Shown here: positions 24,437-33,230 of the stretch, piece by piece
How positions within the stretch are numbered: position 1 is the stretch's first letter
How the letters are laid out: every line of letters starts with the position of its first letter
Assembly: GCA_900539185.1 (NCBI GenBank)
Contig: UQBG01000009.1
Coordinates: 1-64,000, forward strand
Source: an uncultured Clostridium sp.
GTDB lineage: Bacteria; Bacillota; Clostridia; Lachnospirales; Lachnospiraceae
Direction of reading: 5' to 3'
Length of the DNA stretch: 64,000 bases
Notes under the pieces: model-generated
Database searches by the model: none
Told to the model about the DNA's origin: nothing
The model's input: only the letters and a program-made list of their open reading frames with translations
Position numbers and translations under genes: made by a program

Positions 24437-24910
24437 CTACTGTGCAAAGCAATTATCTATAATATCCTGTGCTTCCTTGGTATCATCACACACACACAGA
24501 ATCACATAATTTCCTTTTGTCACAATCACAGGATCCTCCAGCTTTGGCACCTCTGCCGCATTATAGCTCTCGAAAGAAGTAAGCTGTGCTGCTACTCTAG
24601 CCTGAATGCCTGCCTCAACCTCTTCTACCTGATCCGCAGATGCCGCTTCCAGTACCGCCACCTCTTCTGCCGTTGCATTGGTTCCCATATATACCTTACC
24701 GGATGCCACCGCATCCTCACTGATTCCGTATAAGTTCAACGCTTTACTAAGTTCAATCTCGCTTAACTGATCCTTCCAGGTCACACCTGCCTGCAGATCG
24801 TCTGCCAATGCACCGGTATCGATCGTCTTCGTGGTATCCGCACCACATCCTGTCAGCATACATACAGTCAGCCCAATTACGGCTGCCAGCTTTATCAACA
24901 TCTTCTTCAT
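24437..24910 (-). CDS. DUF4358 lipoprotein
   Basis: The protein has 157 residues. A lipoprotein signal (LAAVIGLTVCMLTGC) puts the acylated Cys at residue 22. The mature part (LYGISEDAVASGKVYMGTNATAEEVAVLEA and a C-terminal TKGNYVILCVCDD) matches the DUF4358 family. In Lachnospiraceae it accompanies SGNH hydrolases and MBOAT acyltransferases involved in surface polymer acylation; here the SGNH gene lies five bases upstream but no MBOAT gene is present. Confidence 0.8.
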   Translation of the reverse strand: MKKMLIKLAAVIGLTVCMLTGCGADTTKTIDTGALADDLQAGVTWKDQLSEIELSKALNLYGISEDAVASGKVYMGTNATAEEVAVLEAASADQVEEVEAGIQARVAAQLTSFESYNAAEVPKLEDPVIVTKGNYVILCVCDDTKEAQDIIDNCFAQ

Positions 24911-24915
24911 TGTTC

Positions 24916-25797
24916 TTATTCCTCATCTTTCTTTACTTCATAGGTGTTATTTCTCAGATATTCCATCCACTTGTCACAATACTCTTTATTACAATGAATT
25001 CCGTCCGGGCTTGCATTCTCCGGTAAGGCTCCGCTTGCATTTGCCAGTGCACTCCCCACATCCAGATAGATCACGTTCTGTTCTGCACACACCTTCTCTA
25101 TCATGGCATTGAACCGGCTGACATTCTCATTATTATAGATCGTATCGGTTGCTGACCGGGATGCCGATATCGGAATGATATTCTCTACATATATAATTGC
25201 CTGTGGTTGCAACTTTCGGATATCCTGAAGCATCTTTGAATACTGTTCTTCAAACAGATCATCGTACGGCCATCCCAGTTCATTCACTCCAAACATAATA
25301 TAGATCTTCGCATATTTTTCGTTCTGAAGTGCCTCCATAACCGTGATCATACGGCCATCCTCCTGCCTTACGATCGCATCCTCATAGATCCGGCTGATAC
25401 TTAAGCCCTTCGAACAATATGCATGAATATTACTTAAACTGGAATATAAGACAAAGCCTTCTGTCCGAGAATCTCCGATAAACAGAGCATCGTCAAAATA
25501 GCTGTCATCCACCCGGCTGTCGATCCGCACATACTCGCGGTTTACATCCGACGGATTAATTCTGGCAATTCCTATAGTATATAAATGGATCGGCTGACGT
25601 TCCAGTGCCATTCCCTTCTTATCAACGACTCGATCCGCCGCCGAAGCGGTTCCTGTATCCGGTGTTCCCTTCACGCGACTACGGATATATAATGTTGAAA
25701 ATGCGGTCAGTATACACACGGCGACCACAATACTTATGACTATGATCTTGCGCTGCTTCACCTTAGATTTATAACTTTTTTTATAATCCAGAGGCAT
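24916..25797 (-). CDS. SGNH/GDSL-type esterase, membrane anchored
   Basis: The protein has 293 residues. One transmembrane helix (about 17-38) anchors an extracellular SGNH hydrolase: block I FIGDSRTEG with nucleophile Ser110, block III GVNELG with Asn, and block V SPDGIHCN with the Asp-x-x-His pair. It probably removes or transfers acyl groups on a wall polymer or glycan. It forms an operon with the DUF4358 lipoprotein. Confidence 0.85.
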   Translation of the reverse strand: MPLDYKKSYKSKVKQRKIIVISIVVAVCILTAFSTLYIRSRVKGTPDTGTASAADRVVDKKGMALERQPIHLYTIGIARINPSDVNREYVRIDSRVDDSYFDDALFIGDSRTEGFVLYSSLSNIHAYCSKGLSISRIYEDAIVRQEDGRMITVMEALQNEKYAKIYIMFGVNELGWPYDDLFEEQYSKMLQDIRKLQPQAIIYVENIIPISASRSATDTIYNNENVSRFNAMIEKVCAEQNVIYLDVGSALANASGALPENASPDGIHCNKEYCDKWMEYLRNNTYEVKKDEE

Positions 25798-25942
25798 ACT
25801 CTGCAGTTCCTTTCCATATTATAATTCTAGCATCTGTGCAATTGCTCATTGCTACGCCCCATTATAGCATGTCCCTTTTAAAATAACTATCCCCAAATAT
25901 TACATATTTGACGAATTTTTAGAGGATTTTTTGGTCGATTTT

Positions 25943-25980
25943 CATGCCATTGTATGCTATACTATATCCAAATTGGCATG
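25943..25980 (+). promoter_or_regulatory. Extended -10 promoter flanked by an inverted repeat (candidate operator)
   Basis: TGCTATACT (25955-25963) is an extended -10 element. It is flanked by CATGCCA (25943-25949) and TGGCATG (25974-25980), a perfect 7-base inverted repeat with centres 31 bases apart, about three helical turns. This geometry suits a repressor that holds both arms around the promoter. Confidence 0.5.
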
Positions 25981-26007
25981 ATAGGTATGAAATGAGGAGG
26001 TTATCAT

Positions 26008-27018
26008 ATGAACTTAACGACTGCACATGAAATCATGTATAAAAATGAGCCCTGTGTCGAACTAAAGGCCGGCGGTTATATGGCCTGGATCGCTCCCGGA
26101 ATCGGAAGCAATGTGATTCGTCTACGGGATGAAGCACACGATATAGAAATATTCCGTTTTGATCCGGATATTACCCCGGAGGATATTCGCAAGTCTCCTG
26201 AGGTATATGGTCTTCCGACTCTTTATCTTCCAAATCGTCTGGACGGTGGCCGGTTAAAAACTTCCGATGCAGTCTACCAGCTTCCGGTAAACGAAGCAGA
26301 TCTCGGCAACTTTATCCATGGATTCTTACACAAGCGTCCGTACTCTGTGGTAGATGTTCTCGCCACGGAGCAGAAGGCAATCGCAAAAACCGAATATCTG
26401 TATGACGAAAATGATGAATATTTTCCGAATCTTCCGATCAAATTCAAGGCTGAATTCACCTTTACCTTATCAGAAACAGGTCTGGACTATGCCTTTACGA
26501 TCACAAATCTATCTGATCGGCAGATGCCTTACGGCGTATGTACGCACACAACTATGATGGGACCATTCACATCCGACGGCAAAGGTGAAGATATGCGCCT
26601 GTATGTTCCGATCGGTGAAAAGTGGCAGTTAAATGACCGATGCCTGCCTACCGGCGTCCTGATGCCTCTGGATAATCATGACCGCCAGTATCTGACCGGA
26701 TCCATGGTTCCTGTTAAGCAGGTAATCAATAACGATGTATACTATGCAGAAACCGGTGATGCCGATGGTCAGCCATATTACGGCATCATCGCAACCGATC
26801 TGGCTTCCGGCAAAGAAATCCGATATGAAGTCAGTGATGACTATCAGTTCTGGGTACTCTGGAATGACTGGGGCGAGAAAGGATACTTCTGTCCGGAACC
26901 TATGACCTGGATGATCGATGCTCCAAACCTCCCACTGGCTCCGGAAGATACCGGATATCAGGAGCTGGCACCGGGAGAAAGCAAAACCGTTACCCAGCAT
27001 ATCTATACAAAGTGTTAG
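26008..27018 (+). CDS. Aldose 1-epimerase family protein
   Basis: The protein has 336 residues and a galactose mutarotase-like beta-sandwich: GFLHKRPYSVVD holds the conserved active-site His, followed by GLDYAFTITNLSDRQMPYGVCTHTTMMGP and the C-terminal acid (CPEPMTWMIDAPN). It interconverts sugar anomers in the cytoplasm. It stands just before cellobiose phosphorylase, whose product glucose 1-phosphate is released as the alpha anomer, so a supporting role in disaccharide use is likely. Strong GAGGAGG before ATG 26008. Confidence 0.85.
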   Translation: MNLTTAHEIMYKNEPCVELKAGGYMAWIAPGIGSNVIRLRDEAHDIEIFRFDPDITPEDIRKSPEVYGLPTLYLPNRLDGGRLKTSDAVYQLPVNEADLGNFIHGFLHKRPYSVVDVLATEQKAIAKTEYLYDENDEYFPNLPIKFKAEFTFTLSETGLDYAFTITNLSDRQMPYGVCTHTTMMGPFTSDGKGEDMRLYVPIGEKWQLNDRCLPTGVLMPLDNHDRQYLTGSMVPVKQVINNDVYYAETGDADGQPYYGIIATDLASGKEIRYEVSDDYQFWVLWNDWGEKGYFCPEPMTWMIDAPNLPLAPEDTGYQELAPGESKTVTQHIYTKC

Positions 27019-27040
27019 AATACCACCTTCGTGGAACTTT

Positions 27041-27083
27041 TGGAAACTGGACGTTTTTATTGTCCAGTTTTCCTTGTTTTTAT
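27041..27083 (+). terminator. Terminator between epimerase and cellobiose phosphorylase genes
   Basis: AAACTGGAC (27044-27052) pairs with GTCCAGTTT (27062-27070), followed by TCCTTGTTTTT. The T-run doubles as the -35 of the next promoter. Confidence 0.75.
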
Positions 27084-27102
27084 CCTTTGAATACGATATA
27101 AT
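27074..27102 (+). promoter_or_regulatory. Sigma-A promoter of cellobiose phosphorylase
   Basis: TTGTTT (27074-27079), 17 bases, TATAAT (27097-27102), 55 bases before the start. Confidence 0.7.
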
Positions 27103-27156
27103 GAACTATATGAGGCCTTATGGGTCCAGCTAGAATATAGGGAGGTACACACACAC

Positions 27157-29610
27157 ATGAAATTCGGTTATTTTGACGACCAAAACAAAGAGTACGTGAT
27201 TACAAATCCTAAGACTCCATATCCTTGGATTAACTACTTAGGAAACCAGGACTTCTTCTCATTAATTTCGAATACTGCCGGTGGTTATAGCTTTTATAAG
27301 GATGCCCGGTTAAGAAGAATTACCCGTTATCGTTATAACAATGTTCCGGTTGATATGGGCGGACGTTATTTCTACATCAATGATGATGACAATATCTGGT
27401 CACCGGGCTGGTCTCCGGTCAAGAAAGATCTGGAGTTCTATGAGTGCCGTCATGGTATGGGCTATACCGTAATCAGCGGCAAGAGCAACGGACTGAAAGC
27501 AGAAGTTACTTTCTTCGTACCAAATAACTACAAGGGCGAAGTTCAGAAGGTAACCCTGAAAAACGAAGGAACAACCCCAAAGGAGTTTAAGTTATTCTCT
27601 TTCCTGGAGTGGTGCTTATGGAATGCAGAAGATGATTCCACAAACTTCCAGAGAAACTTTAACACCGGTGAAGTAGAGGTAGAAGGTTCTACCCTGTTCC
27701 ATAAGACAGAGTATAAAGAACGTCGTGATCACTTTGCCTTCTACACTGTAAATGCAGAGATCGAAGGTTATGACTGTGACCGTGAAAGCTTCATGGGATT
27801 ATATAATGGTTTTGACAACCCTCAGACTGTTATTGCCGGCAAGGCAACTAACTCTAAGGCAGACGGCTGGTCACCAATCGCTTCTCATTGCCTGAATATC
27901 TCTCTGGCTCCCGGCGAGTCTAAGGATCTGGTATTTGTTCTGGGTTATGTTGAGAACCCTCAGGAAGAGAAGTTCAATGCTGATGGCAGCATGAACAAAT
28001 CAAGAGCATACGCTATGATCGAACAGTTCAATACAGCAGAGAAGGTAGATGCCGCTCTGGCTGAGTTAAAGAAGAGCTGGGCAGATCTGCTTTCTAAGTA
28101 CACTGTAAATACTCCGGATGACAAGATGAACCGTATGGTTAATATCTGGAACCAGTATCAGTGTATGGTTACCTTCAACATGTCTCGTTCTGCTTCTTAC
28201 TTCGAAAGCGGTATCGGCCGTGGTATGGGATTCCGTGATTCAAACCAGGATCTGCTCGGTTTCGTACATCAGATTCCGGACCGTGCAAGAGAAAGAATTC
28301 TGGATCTGGCAGCAACACAGTTTGAAGACGGCGGTTGCTTCCATCAGTATCAGCCATTAACCAAGAAGGGTAACGATGCCGTAGGTGGAGACTTCTCCGA
28401 TGATCCATTATGGATGATCCTGTCTACCGCCGCTTACATCAAGGAAACCGGTGATTACTCTATTCTGGATGAGATGGTTCCATATAGAAATGATGAGTCT
28501 CTGGCTCAGCCTATGATGCATCATTTACAGCAGTCCTTCTACCGTGTCGTAAACAATGTAGGTCCGCACGGTCTTCCGTTGTCCATGCGTGCTGACTGGA
28601 ATGACTGTCTGAATCTGTCATGCTTCTCCAATACTCCTGGCGAAAGCTTCCAGACATGGACTTCTCCAAAGTATGGCGATGACAAGTACTCAAAGGTAGC
28701 AGAATCCCTATTTGTAGCTACCCTGTTTACATATGCCGGTCCTGAGTATGTTGCTCTTTGCAAGCATCAGGGACTGAATGACAAGGCAGAAGCAGCTCAG
28801 GCTGAGATTGATAAGATGAAGAATCTGATCTGCGAATACGGCTATGATGGCGAATGGTTCTTACGTGCATACGATGACTTCGGACGTAAGGTTGGTTCTA
28901 AGGAATGTGAAGAAGGAAAGATCTTCATTGAGCCACAGGGCTTCGCCGTTATGTCTGAAATCGGTAAGGATAAGGGTTATGACTTAAAGACTCTGGAAAG
29001 CATCGACAAATACTTAAACTGCAAGCATGGTTTAGTACTGAACAATCCTGCTTTCACAAAGTACTACATCGAATATGGCGAGATCTCCACTTATCCTGCA
29101 GGTTACAAGGAGAACGCCGGTATCTTCTGTCACAACAATGCATGGATCATCTGTGCAGAAGCTTATGTTGGACATGGCGATAAGGCATTTGAATATTACT
29201 CAAAGATCGCACCTGCTTATCTGGAGGATATCTCTGACTTACACAGAACCGAGCCTTATGTATACGCTCAGATGATCGCCGGTAAGGATGCAGGCCGCTT
29301 CGGTGAGGCTAAGAACAGTTGGTTGACCGGTACCGCAGCATGGAACTTCGTAGCAGTTTCTCAGTACATGCTGGGTATTATCCCTGACTATGATGGTCTG
29401 AAGATTGATCCTTCTATTCCATCTGCATGGGACGGCTTCAAGGCAACTCGTCAGTTCCGTAACGCAACCTATACCATCACCGTTACAAATCCTTCTCATG
29501 TAAGCAAGGGTGTAAAGAGCGTAACCGTTGATGGCAATGCAATCGAAGGAAATGTTCTTCCGGTCTTCTCTGACGGCAAGGAACATACCGTTGAGGTTGT
29601 ATTGGGTTAA
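27157..29610 (+). CDS. Cellobiose phosphorylase (GH94)
   Basis: The protein has 817 residues, the usual size of the family (about 810-820). The N-terminal beta-sandwich (MKFGYFDDQNKEYVITNPKTP-type opening) is followed by an alpha/alpha barrel with ESGIGRGMGFRDSNQD (about 348-363) and ADWNDCLN near 479-486, which holds the general acid Asp. It splits cellobiose with phosphate into glucose 1-phosphate and glucose in the cytoplasm, saving ATP. The sequence resembles true cellobiose phosphorylases rather than cellodextrin or chitobiose enzymes, though exact specificity needs assay. Codon use is strongly biased, suggesting high expression. It has its own promoter and terminator. Confidence 0.93.
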   Translation: MKFGYFDDQNKEYVITNPKTPYPWINYLGNQDFFSLISNTAGGYSFYKDARLRRITRYRYNNVPVDMGGRYFYINDDDNIWSPGWSPVKKDLEFYECRHGMGYTVISGKSNGLKAEVTFFVPNNYKGEVQKVTLKNEGTTPKEFKLFSFLEWCLWNAEDDSTNFQRNFNTGEVEVEGSTLFHKTEYKERRDHFAFYTVNAEIEGYDCDRESFMGLYNGFDNPQTVIAGKATNSKADGWSPIASHCLNISLAPGESKDLVFVLGYVENPQEEKFNADGSMNKSRAYAMIEQFNTAEKVDAALAELKKSWADLLSKYTVNTPDDKMNRMVNIWNQYQCMVTFNMSRSASYFESGIGRGMGFRDSNQDLLGFVHQIPDRARERILDLAATQFEDGGCFHQYQPLTKKGNDAVGGDFSDDPLWMILSTAAYIKETGDYSILDEMVPYRNDESLAQPMMHHLQQSFYRVVNNVGPHGLPLSMRADWNDCLNLSCFSNTPGESFQTWTSPKYGDDKYSKVAESLFVATLFTYAGPEYVALCKHQGLNDKAEAAQAEIDKMKNLICEYGYDGEWFLRAYDDFGRKVGSKECEEGKIFIEPQGFAVMSEIGKDKGYDLKTLESIDKYLNCKHGLVLNNPAFTKYYIEYGEISTYPAGYKENAGIFCHNNAWIICAEAYVGHGDKAFEYYSKIAPAYLEDISDLHRTEPYVYAQMIAGKDAGRFGEAKNSWLTGTAAWNFVAVSQYMLGIIPDYDGLKIDPSIPSAWDGFKATRQFRNATYTITVTNPSHVSKGVKSVTVDGNAIEGNVLPVFSDGKEHTVEVVLG

Positions 29611-29630
29611 TCCATTTATAAACGAAATAA

Positions 29631-29697
29631 AACAGTGCGTCGTCAGGCGCACTGTTAAAAAAAGAGAAAGGTGTGTAGATTGCACCTTTCTCTTTTT
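29631..29697 (+). terminator. Double hairpin terminator after cellobiose phosphorylase
   Basis: First hairpin AACAGTGCG...CGCACTGTT (29631-29656) followed by AAAAAAA; second hairpin GAGAAAGGTG...CACCTTTCTC (29664-29692) followed by TTTTTC. The second stops plus-strand reading; the first, with its T-run on the other strand, could stop minus-strand reading. Confidence 0.8.
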
Positions 29698-29754
29698 CTT
29701 CATATTTCATCTGCCTGTCATTCAAGATCAGCCACATTATTTCTATTATATCTG

Positions 29755-29988
29755 CTATGCTTCTATGCCCTGCTCCTTCAGATACTCAATCACATCTTCT
29801 ACTGTATTCAGCTCAGCCACATCATCTGCCGGAATCTCAACATTAAATGCGTCCTCTATCGCCATTACAAGTTCAAACAGATCCAGCGAATCTGCATCCA
29901 GGTCATCTTTGAAGGAGGTACTTAATTCCACATTACTTGGGTCAGCTCCCAGCTGTTCAGAAATAATATCTCGCATCTTTTCAAACAT
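29755..29988 (-). CDS. acpP: Acyl carrier protein
   Basis: The protein has 77 residues, acidic and helical, with the 4'-phosphopantetheine attachment Ser34 in DADSLDLFELV. It carries acyl chains in fatty acid synthesis or a dedicated pathway. ATG 29988 follows AAAGGAG; the open frame to 30054 adds unrelated residues. It is monocistronic with a perfect TTGACA promoter and no fab gene nearby, so it may not be the main housekeeping ACP. Confidence 0.92.
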   Translation of the reverse strand: MFEKMRDIISEQLGADPSNVELSTSFKDDLDADSLDLFELVMAIEDAFNVEIPADDVAELNTVEDVIEYLKEQGIEA

Positions 29989-30045
29989 AACAATCCTATC
30001 TCCTTTTAATATAATCATCCATCGGCTATTCATAGCACACCATGT

Positions 30046-30074
30046 AATATACAACAGGGCTATATTGATGTCAA
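30046..30074 (-). promoter_or_regulatory. Sigma-A promoter of the acyl carrier protein gene
   Basis: Minus strand TTGACA (30074-30069), 17 bases, TATATT (30051-30046), about 60 bases before the start. Confidence 0.75.
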
Positions 30075-30159
30075 CCTAAACATACGAATCCCTTACATTT
30101 TCCTTGATTTTCTTTTGTTTTTCGCCCCATTCCATGTTTTTCCTTTGTTCTTCCTTTAC

Positions 30160-30210
30160 TTGACACAGAATCCATTCATCCTTTATTATATAGATATGAA
30201 TCTAAATTCA
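30160..30210 (+). promoter_or_regulatory. Promoter and palindrome upstream of the Fur/PerR-like gene
   Basis: TTGACA (30160-30165) and TATTAT (30184-30189) are 18 bases apart. Immediately downstream TGAAT-CTAA-ATTCA (30197-30210) is a perfect 5-base inverted repeat at about the transcription start, a likely autoregulatory operator. It is not a full match to the classic Per box. Confidence 0.55.
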
Positions 30211-30226
30211 AAGGAATGACTAACTT

Positions 30227-30619
30227 ATGCCAACAGGAATGAAACGAAGCCGACAACGAGAAGCAATTCTTGCATACTTAAAAACCAGAACCGACCATCC
30301 GACTGCAGATATGGTCTATACTGCTATGCGTGAATCCATACCCAATATCAGTCTGGGAACGGTATATCGGAATCTCGCCCTGCTGGCAGACAATCATATG
30401 ATCCTGCGCATATCCTGTGATGGTAAAGCAGATCACTATGATGCCAACATCCAGCCGCACCCCCACTTTATATGTCAGTGTTGTGGCTGCGTTCAGGATA
30501 TCGAGACATCCCTTCCGAAAAACAGCCCCATACAATATGTATCGCCCGATTTTCCAGGTCAGATCGAGGGTTGTCTTTTGTTCTACTATGGAACATGTGG
30601 TGATTGTTTAAATACTTAA
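30227..30619 (+). CDS. Fur family metalloregulator, PerR-like
   Basis: The protein has 130 residues. The N-terminal winged helix (SRQREAILAYLKTRTDHPTADMVYTAMRESIPNISLGTVYRNLALL) is followed by the dimer domain HPHFICQCCG and CGDC. The structural zinc site is Cys83/Cys86 with Cys124/Cys127. The family covers Fur, Zur and PerR; the short N-terminus and standalone autoregulated layout resemble PerR, the peroxide sensor of anaerobic Clostridia, but this is not proved by sequence. The start at 30227 has AAAGGA at a loose 11-base spacing. Confidence 0.85.
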   Translation: MPTGMKRSRQREAILAYLKTRTDHPTADMVYTAMRESIPNISLGTVYRNLALLADNHMILRISCDGKADHYDANIQPHPHFICQCCGCVQDIETSLPKNSPIQYVSPDFPGQIEGCLLFYYGTCGDCLNT

Positions 30620-30667
30620 AAGCCAGCCGGTCCGGTTATTATTCTTCCTGCCTCGGCTGACTTTTTA
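30617..30667. terminator. Bidirectional terminator between Fur-like and SpoIIQ-like genes
   Basis: AAAAGCCAGCCG pairs with CGGCTGACTTTTT, one mismatch, with A/T runs on both sides, between convergent genes. Confidence 0.65.
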
Positions 30668-30707
30668 TGTTCTTTTGTATTTCTGTTTGATCAATGACGG
30701 TTTTGGA

Positions 30708-31508
30708 TTATTCTACCTGTAAGATATCCATCGGATTGATCGGTGTATCCTCCTTCGCAACTTCCAGATATAAGTGTGATCCTTCCTTTGCAAAATATGC
30801 GGTCGGAGCAGCTACCGTTCCAATGATCGTATCCTTCTGTACCTCTTCTCCGACTGCTACTCTTACATCCTGAAGCTGCCCATACTGTATCTGATAGCCG
30901 CTTCCCAGATCAACCGTTACTACGGTTCCATACTCCTTCGTATTCTGAATATCTGTCACCTGGCCATGCCATACAGACGCAACTTCGGTTCCCTCCGGCG
31001 CCTGAATCAGCATACCGGGATTGCATCGATATGTGCCTAATGTCTGAAAATAAACGGTTGTATCCATACTGTATGGAAGAATCGTATTTCCCAGAACCGG
31101 CATTGCCACATCCTCTACACCGGAAAAGCTTAAGCCCTCCAGCGGTTCATAGTTCAAAGCCTGATTCGACATCACTGCCACTTCTGTATCTTCCGTTTCT
31201 CCTTCCTCAGTACCCGGCTCTGTTGCCTCTGTAGCCTCTTCCTTTGCAATCTCCTGTGTATTCCACATATCCATTGGTACATCCATGTCTCCGTCCAGAA
31301 TGGTTTCCTGAACCTCTTCTGTTCCTTCAGCATCTGCCATATTCTGCTCCTGTGGTTCATTCAGGTTGATTTCCTGATTCTGCTGTTGGTTCTTCTTGCC
31401 GGTATTCACGTTGTATATCGCCAGTGCAACCACAAGGGCTATTACACCGGCGCCGAAGGATAGGTAGAATCCATTGGTCTTAAAAAATTCTGTAACGGAT
31501 TTCTTCAT
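30708..31508 (-). CDS. spoIIQ: SpoIIQ-like M23 (LytM) protein with degenerate metal site
   Basis: The protein has 266 residues. One transmembrane helix (about 15-33), then a long acidic Glu/Thr-rich linker, then a LytM domain (about 150-266). The catalytic HxGxD motif is NPGML here (residues 163-167) and the HxH motif is HLY (245-247), so three of four zinc ligands are missing and it should be inactive. This fits SpoIIQ, which bridges the forespore membrane to SpoIIIAH as a scaffold. It is third in a spoIID > L,D-transpeptidase > spoIIQ order. Start 31508 has AGAGG eight bases ahead; a GTG at 31517 is possible. Confidence 0.7.
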   Translation of the reverse strand: MKKSVTEFFKTNGFYLSFGAGVIALVVALAIYNVNTGKKNQQQNQEINLNEPQEQNMADAEGTEEVQETILDGDMDVPMDMWNTQEIAKEEATEATEPGTEEGETEDTEVAVMSNQALNYEPLEGLSFSGVEDVAMPVLGNTILPYSMDTTVYFQTLGTYRCNPGMLIQAPEGTEVASVWHGQVTDIQNTKEYGTVVTVDLGSGYQIQYGQLQDVRVAVGEEVQKDTIIGTVAAPTAYFAKEGSHLYLEVAKEDTPINPMDILQVE

Positions 31509-31549
31509 TTTCATCACCTCTGCTACTAGTGTTGCCGCGACTGTAAAAA

Positions 31550-33064
31550 TTATTCATCCGTTGTATAAGAAATTATAAAATCATCAAAAAATGCTGTGCT
31601 TACATTGCCATATCGATCCTTTGCCGTTACCAGTACCGTATCGCTCTCTTTCCCCGGCTCCGGCGTCCAGGATACCTGAACCTCGTCCACTCCGCTATAG
31701 CTGTCCGTCACCGGTATTGCACGGATCAACTGTGCTTCGATATCCGCTTTATCGGTCCCGGTATAATTCTTCTGCTCCGGCTCCTGTATCACCGGTGCCA
31801 CTCGATCCAGAGACACCATCAGTGTATAGCTCCGTGACGCATTTCCCGCCTGATCGCAAGCCATGACCGTAATCGGATATTCTCCCTCCTGTTTTCCGTC
31901 CAGTTCGTGAATATCAAACTCCATACAGTCTGCCGACATTTCTTTGCCATTGTCCATCACCCGGATATAGCTGCTGAGTGTACGGATACAGTTGATCTCC
32001 GATGCCTCTGCCCGATTCAGCTCGATTTTATCCTCACAAATCTCGATCTCAGGTGCCATCGTATCCACCACATGGATCGTGCTCCGTTTTTCACAGATCG
32101 CTCCGTCATCTCCCCGCACCTGATAGGTAACCTCATAGTCACCGACCGTATCTGCATCTACCGTTCCAAACACCTTCAGTCTGTCGGTAATGTCCTGCCC
32201 GTTCTCGTCATAGACCAGAACCCCACACTCCTTTTGCCAGGTACAACCCCGCTCGATCGTTCGATCCCCGGCCCGAAGAATCCGAACCGTTCCATTCATC
32301 CACGGATTCTCTGCATCCGGATCGGTCGGATCCCAGGAGGACTTCACCTCGTGCACATTCAAATGCTCCGATGTCGGTTTCCCTAACGGACCTATATAGT
32401 CGCTGTCATAGATCGTCACCAGCGTTCCCGTCGGACAATTATCATAGATCCACTTTGCATCTGCCACTGCCAAACGAATACACCCCAGAGATGCCGCTTC
32501 GCCCAGCTTATTATACTCTTCTGCCTCCAGCGCGTCCTTACTCATCGAATAATACGGAACGGAGTGAAACATAATCTGCCCTTCTATCCGGTACGCATAC
32601 TGTCCGTACACATTCCCCACCAGAGAACACCACGTATGCTTATCCTTCGTCGTATAAGTGCCTGTAGGAGTACCATCCTCTTTTCCGACCGAACACACCA
32701 TAGCACGCACCGGTACAGTATAATATCCATCCTCATCCAATGTATAGACCGTCACCACGTTTCTCCGGCGATTTACCTTAACATAATATGGGCAGCCATT
32801 ATCTTTGGGCGCTACCGTATAATCTTCCAGATCTACAAGGTTCTGATTCTGTTCCTCCAGTTCCAGCTCCTTTGCGCCTTCCGTCGACTCCTCAGCATCT
32901 CCGAAAGAATCATCTGTCGCTGTGTTTTTATCCTCTCCGTGAATCGTCGGCGTCACCGTTCCATGATCCGAGCATCCGCTTAAGGTAAGTCCTCCCATAC
33001 TCAATACTCCAATACATAGCAACAGTTTTGTTATTATCTTAATTGTTCTTTTTCTATCCCTCAT
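31550..33064 (-). CDS. L,D-transpeptidase (YkuD) lipoprotein with Ig-like domains
   Basis: The protein has 504 residues. A lipoprotein signal ends at LTLSGC (Cys31). The YkuD domain spans about 92-220 with His167 (MFHSVPYYS) and the catalytic Cys195/Arg197 (SLGCIRL). The C-terminal half holds two or more bacterial Ig-like domains (DUF5011-like, TVGDYEVTYQV and KQEGEYPITVMACDQAGN). It should make 3-3 cross-links or attach groups to peptidoglycan at the cell surface. Its place between spoIID and spoIIQ suggests a sporulation-linked wall role; that is inference. Only a weak ribosome binding site precedes ATG 33064. Confidence 0.88.
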   Translation of the reverse strand: MRDRKRTIKIITKLLLCIGVLSMGGLTLSGCSDHGTVTPTIHGEDKNTATDDSFGDAEESTEGAKELELEEQNQNLVDLEDYTVAPKDNGCPYYVKVNRRRNVVTVYTLDEDGYYTVPVRAMVCSVGKEDGTPTGTYTTKDKHTWCSLVGNVYGQYAYRIEGQIMFHSVPYYSMSKDALEAEEYNKLGEAASLGCIRLAVADAKWIYDNCPTGTLVTIYDSDYIGPLGKPTSEHLNVHEVKSSWDPTDPDAENPWMNGTVRILRAGDRTIERGCTWQKECGVLVYDENGQDITDRLKVFGTVDADTVGDYEVTYQVRGDDGAICEKRSTIHVVDTMAPEIEICEDKIELNRAEASEINCIRTLSSYIRVMDNGKEMSADCMEFDIHELDGKQEGEYPITVMACDQAGNASRSYTLMVSLDRVAPVIQEPEQKNYTGTDKADIEAQLIRAIPVTDSYSGVDEVQVSWTPEPGKESDTVLVTAKDRYGNVSTAFFDDFIISYTTDE

Positions 33065-33143
33065 ATCCGTATATCGTTCTTCTTACTTTCTCTGTTTCTG
33101 TTCTTCCCGGTATTTCCGTCTATGCCTCTCATTCGCATGTATT

Positions 33144-33172
33144 TGTGTAGCATAGGACCGTCTTGTTTTCAA
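33144..33172 (-). promoter_or_regulatory. Possible promoter of the L,D-transpeptidase gene
   Basis: Minus strand TTGAAA (33172-33167), 17 bases, TACACA (33149-33144) in the 166-base gap after spoIID. The -10 is poor; a sporulation sigma factor might be used instead. Confidence 0.3.
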
Positions 33173-33230
33173 TGATACACCATTCCGGCAGAAGAAGTAA
33201 AGCCCTCATTTCTGTCGATTTTTTAACACT

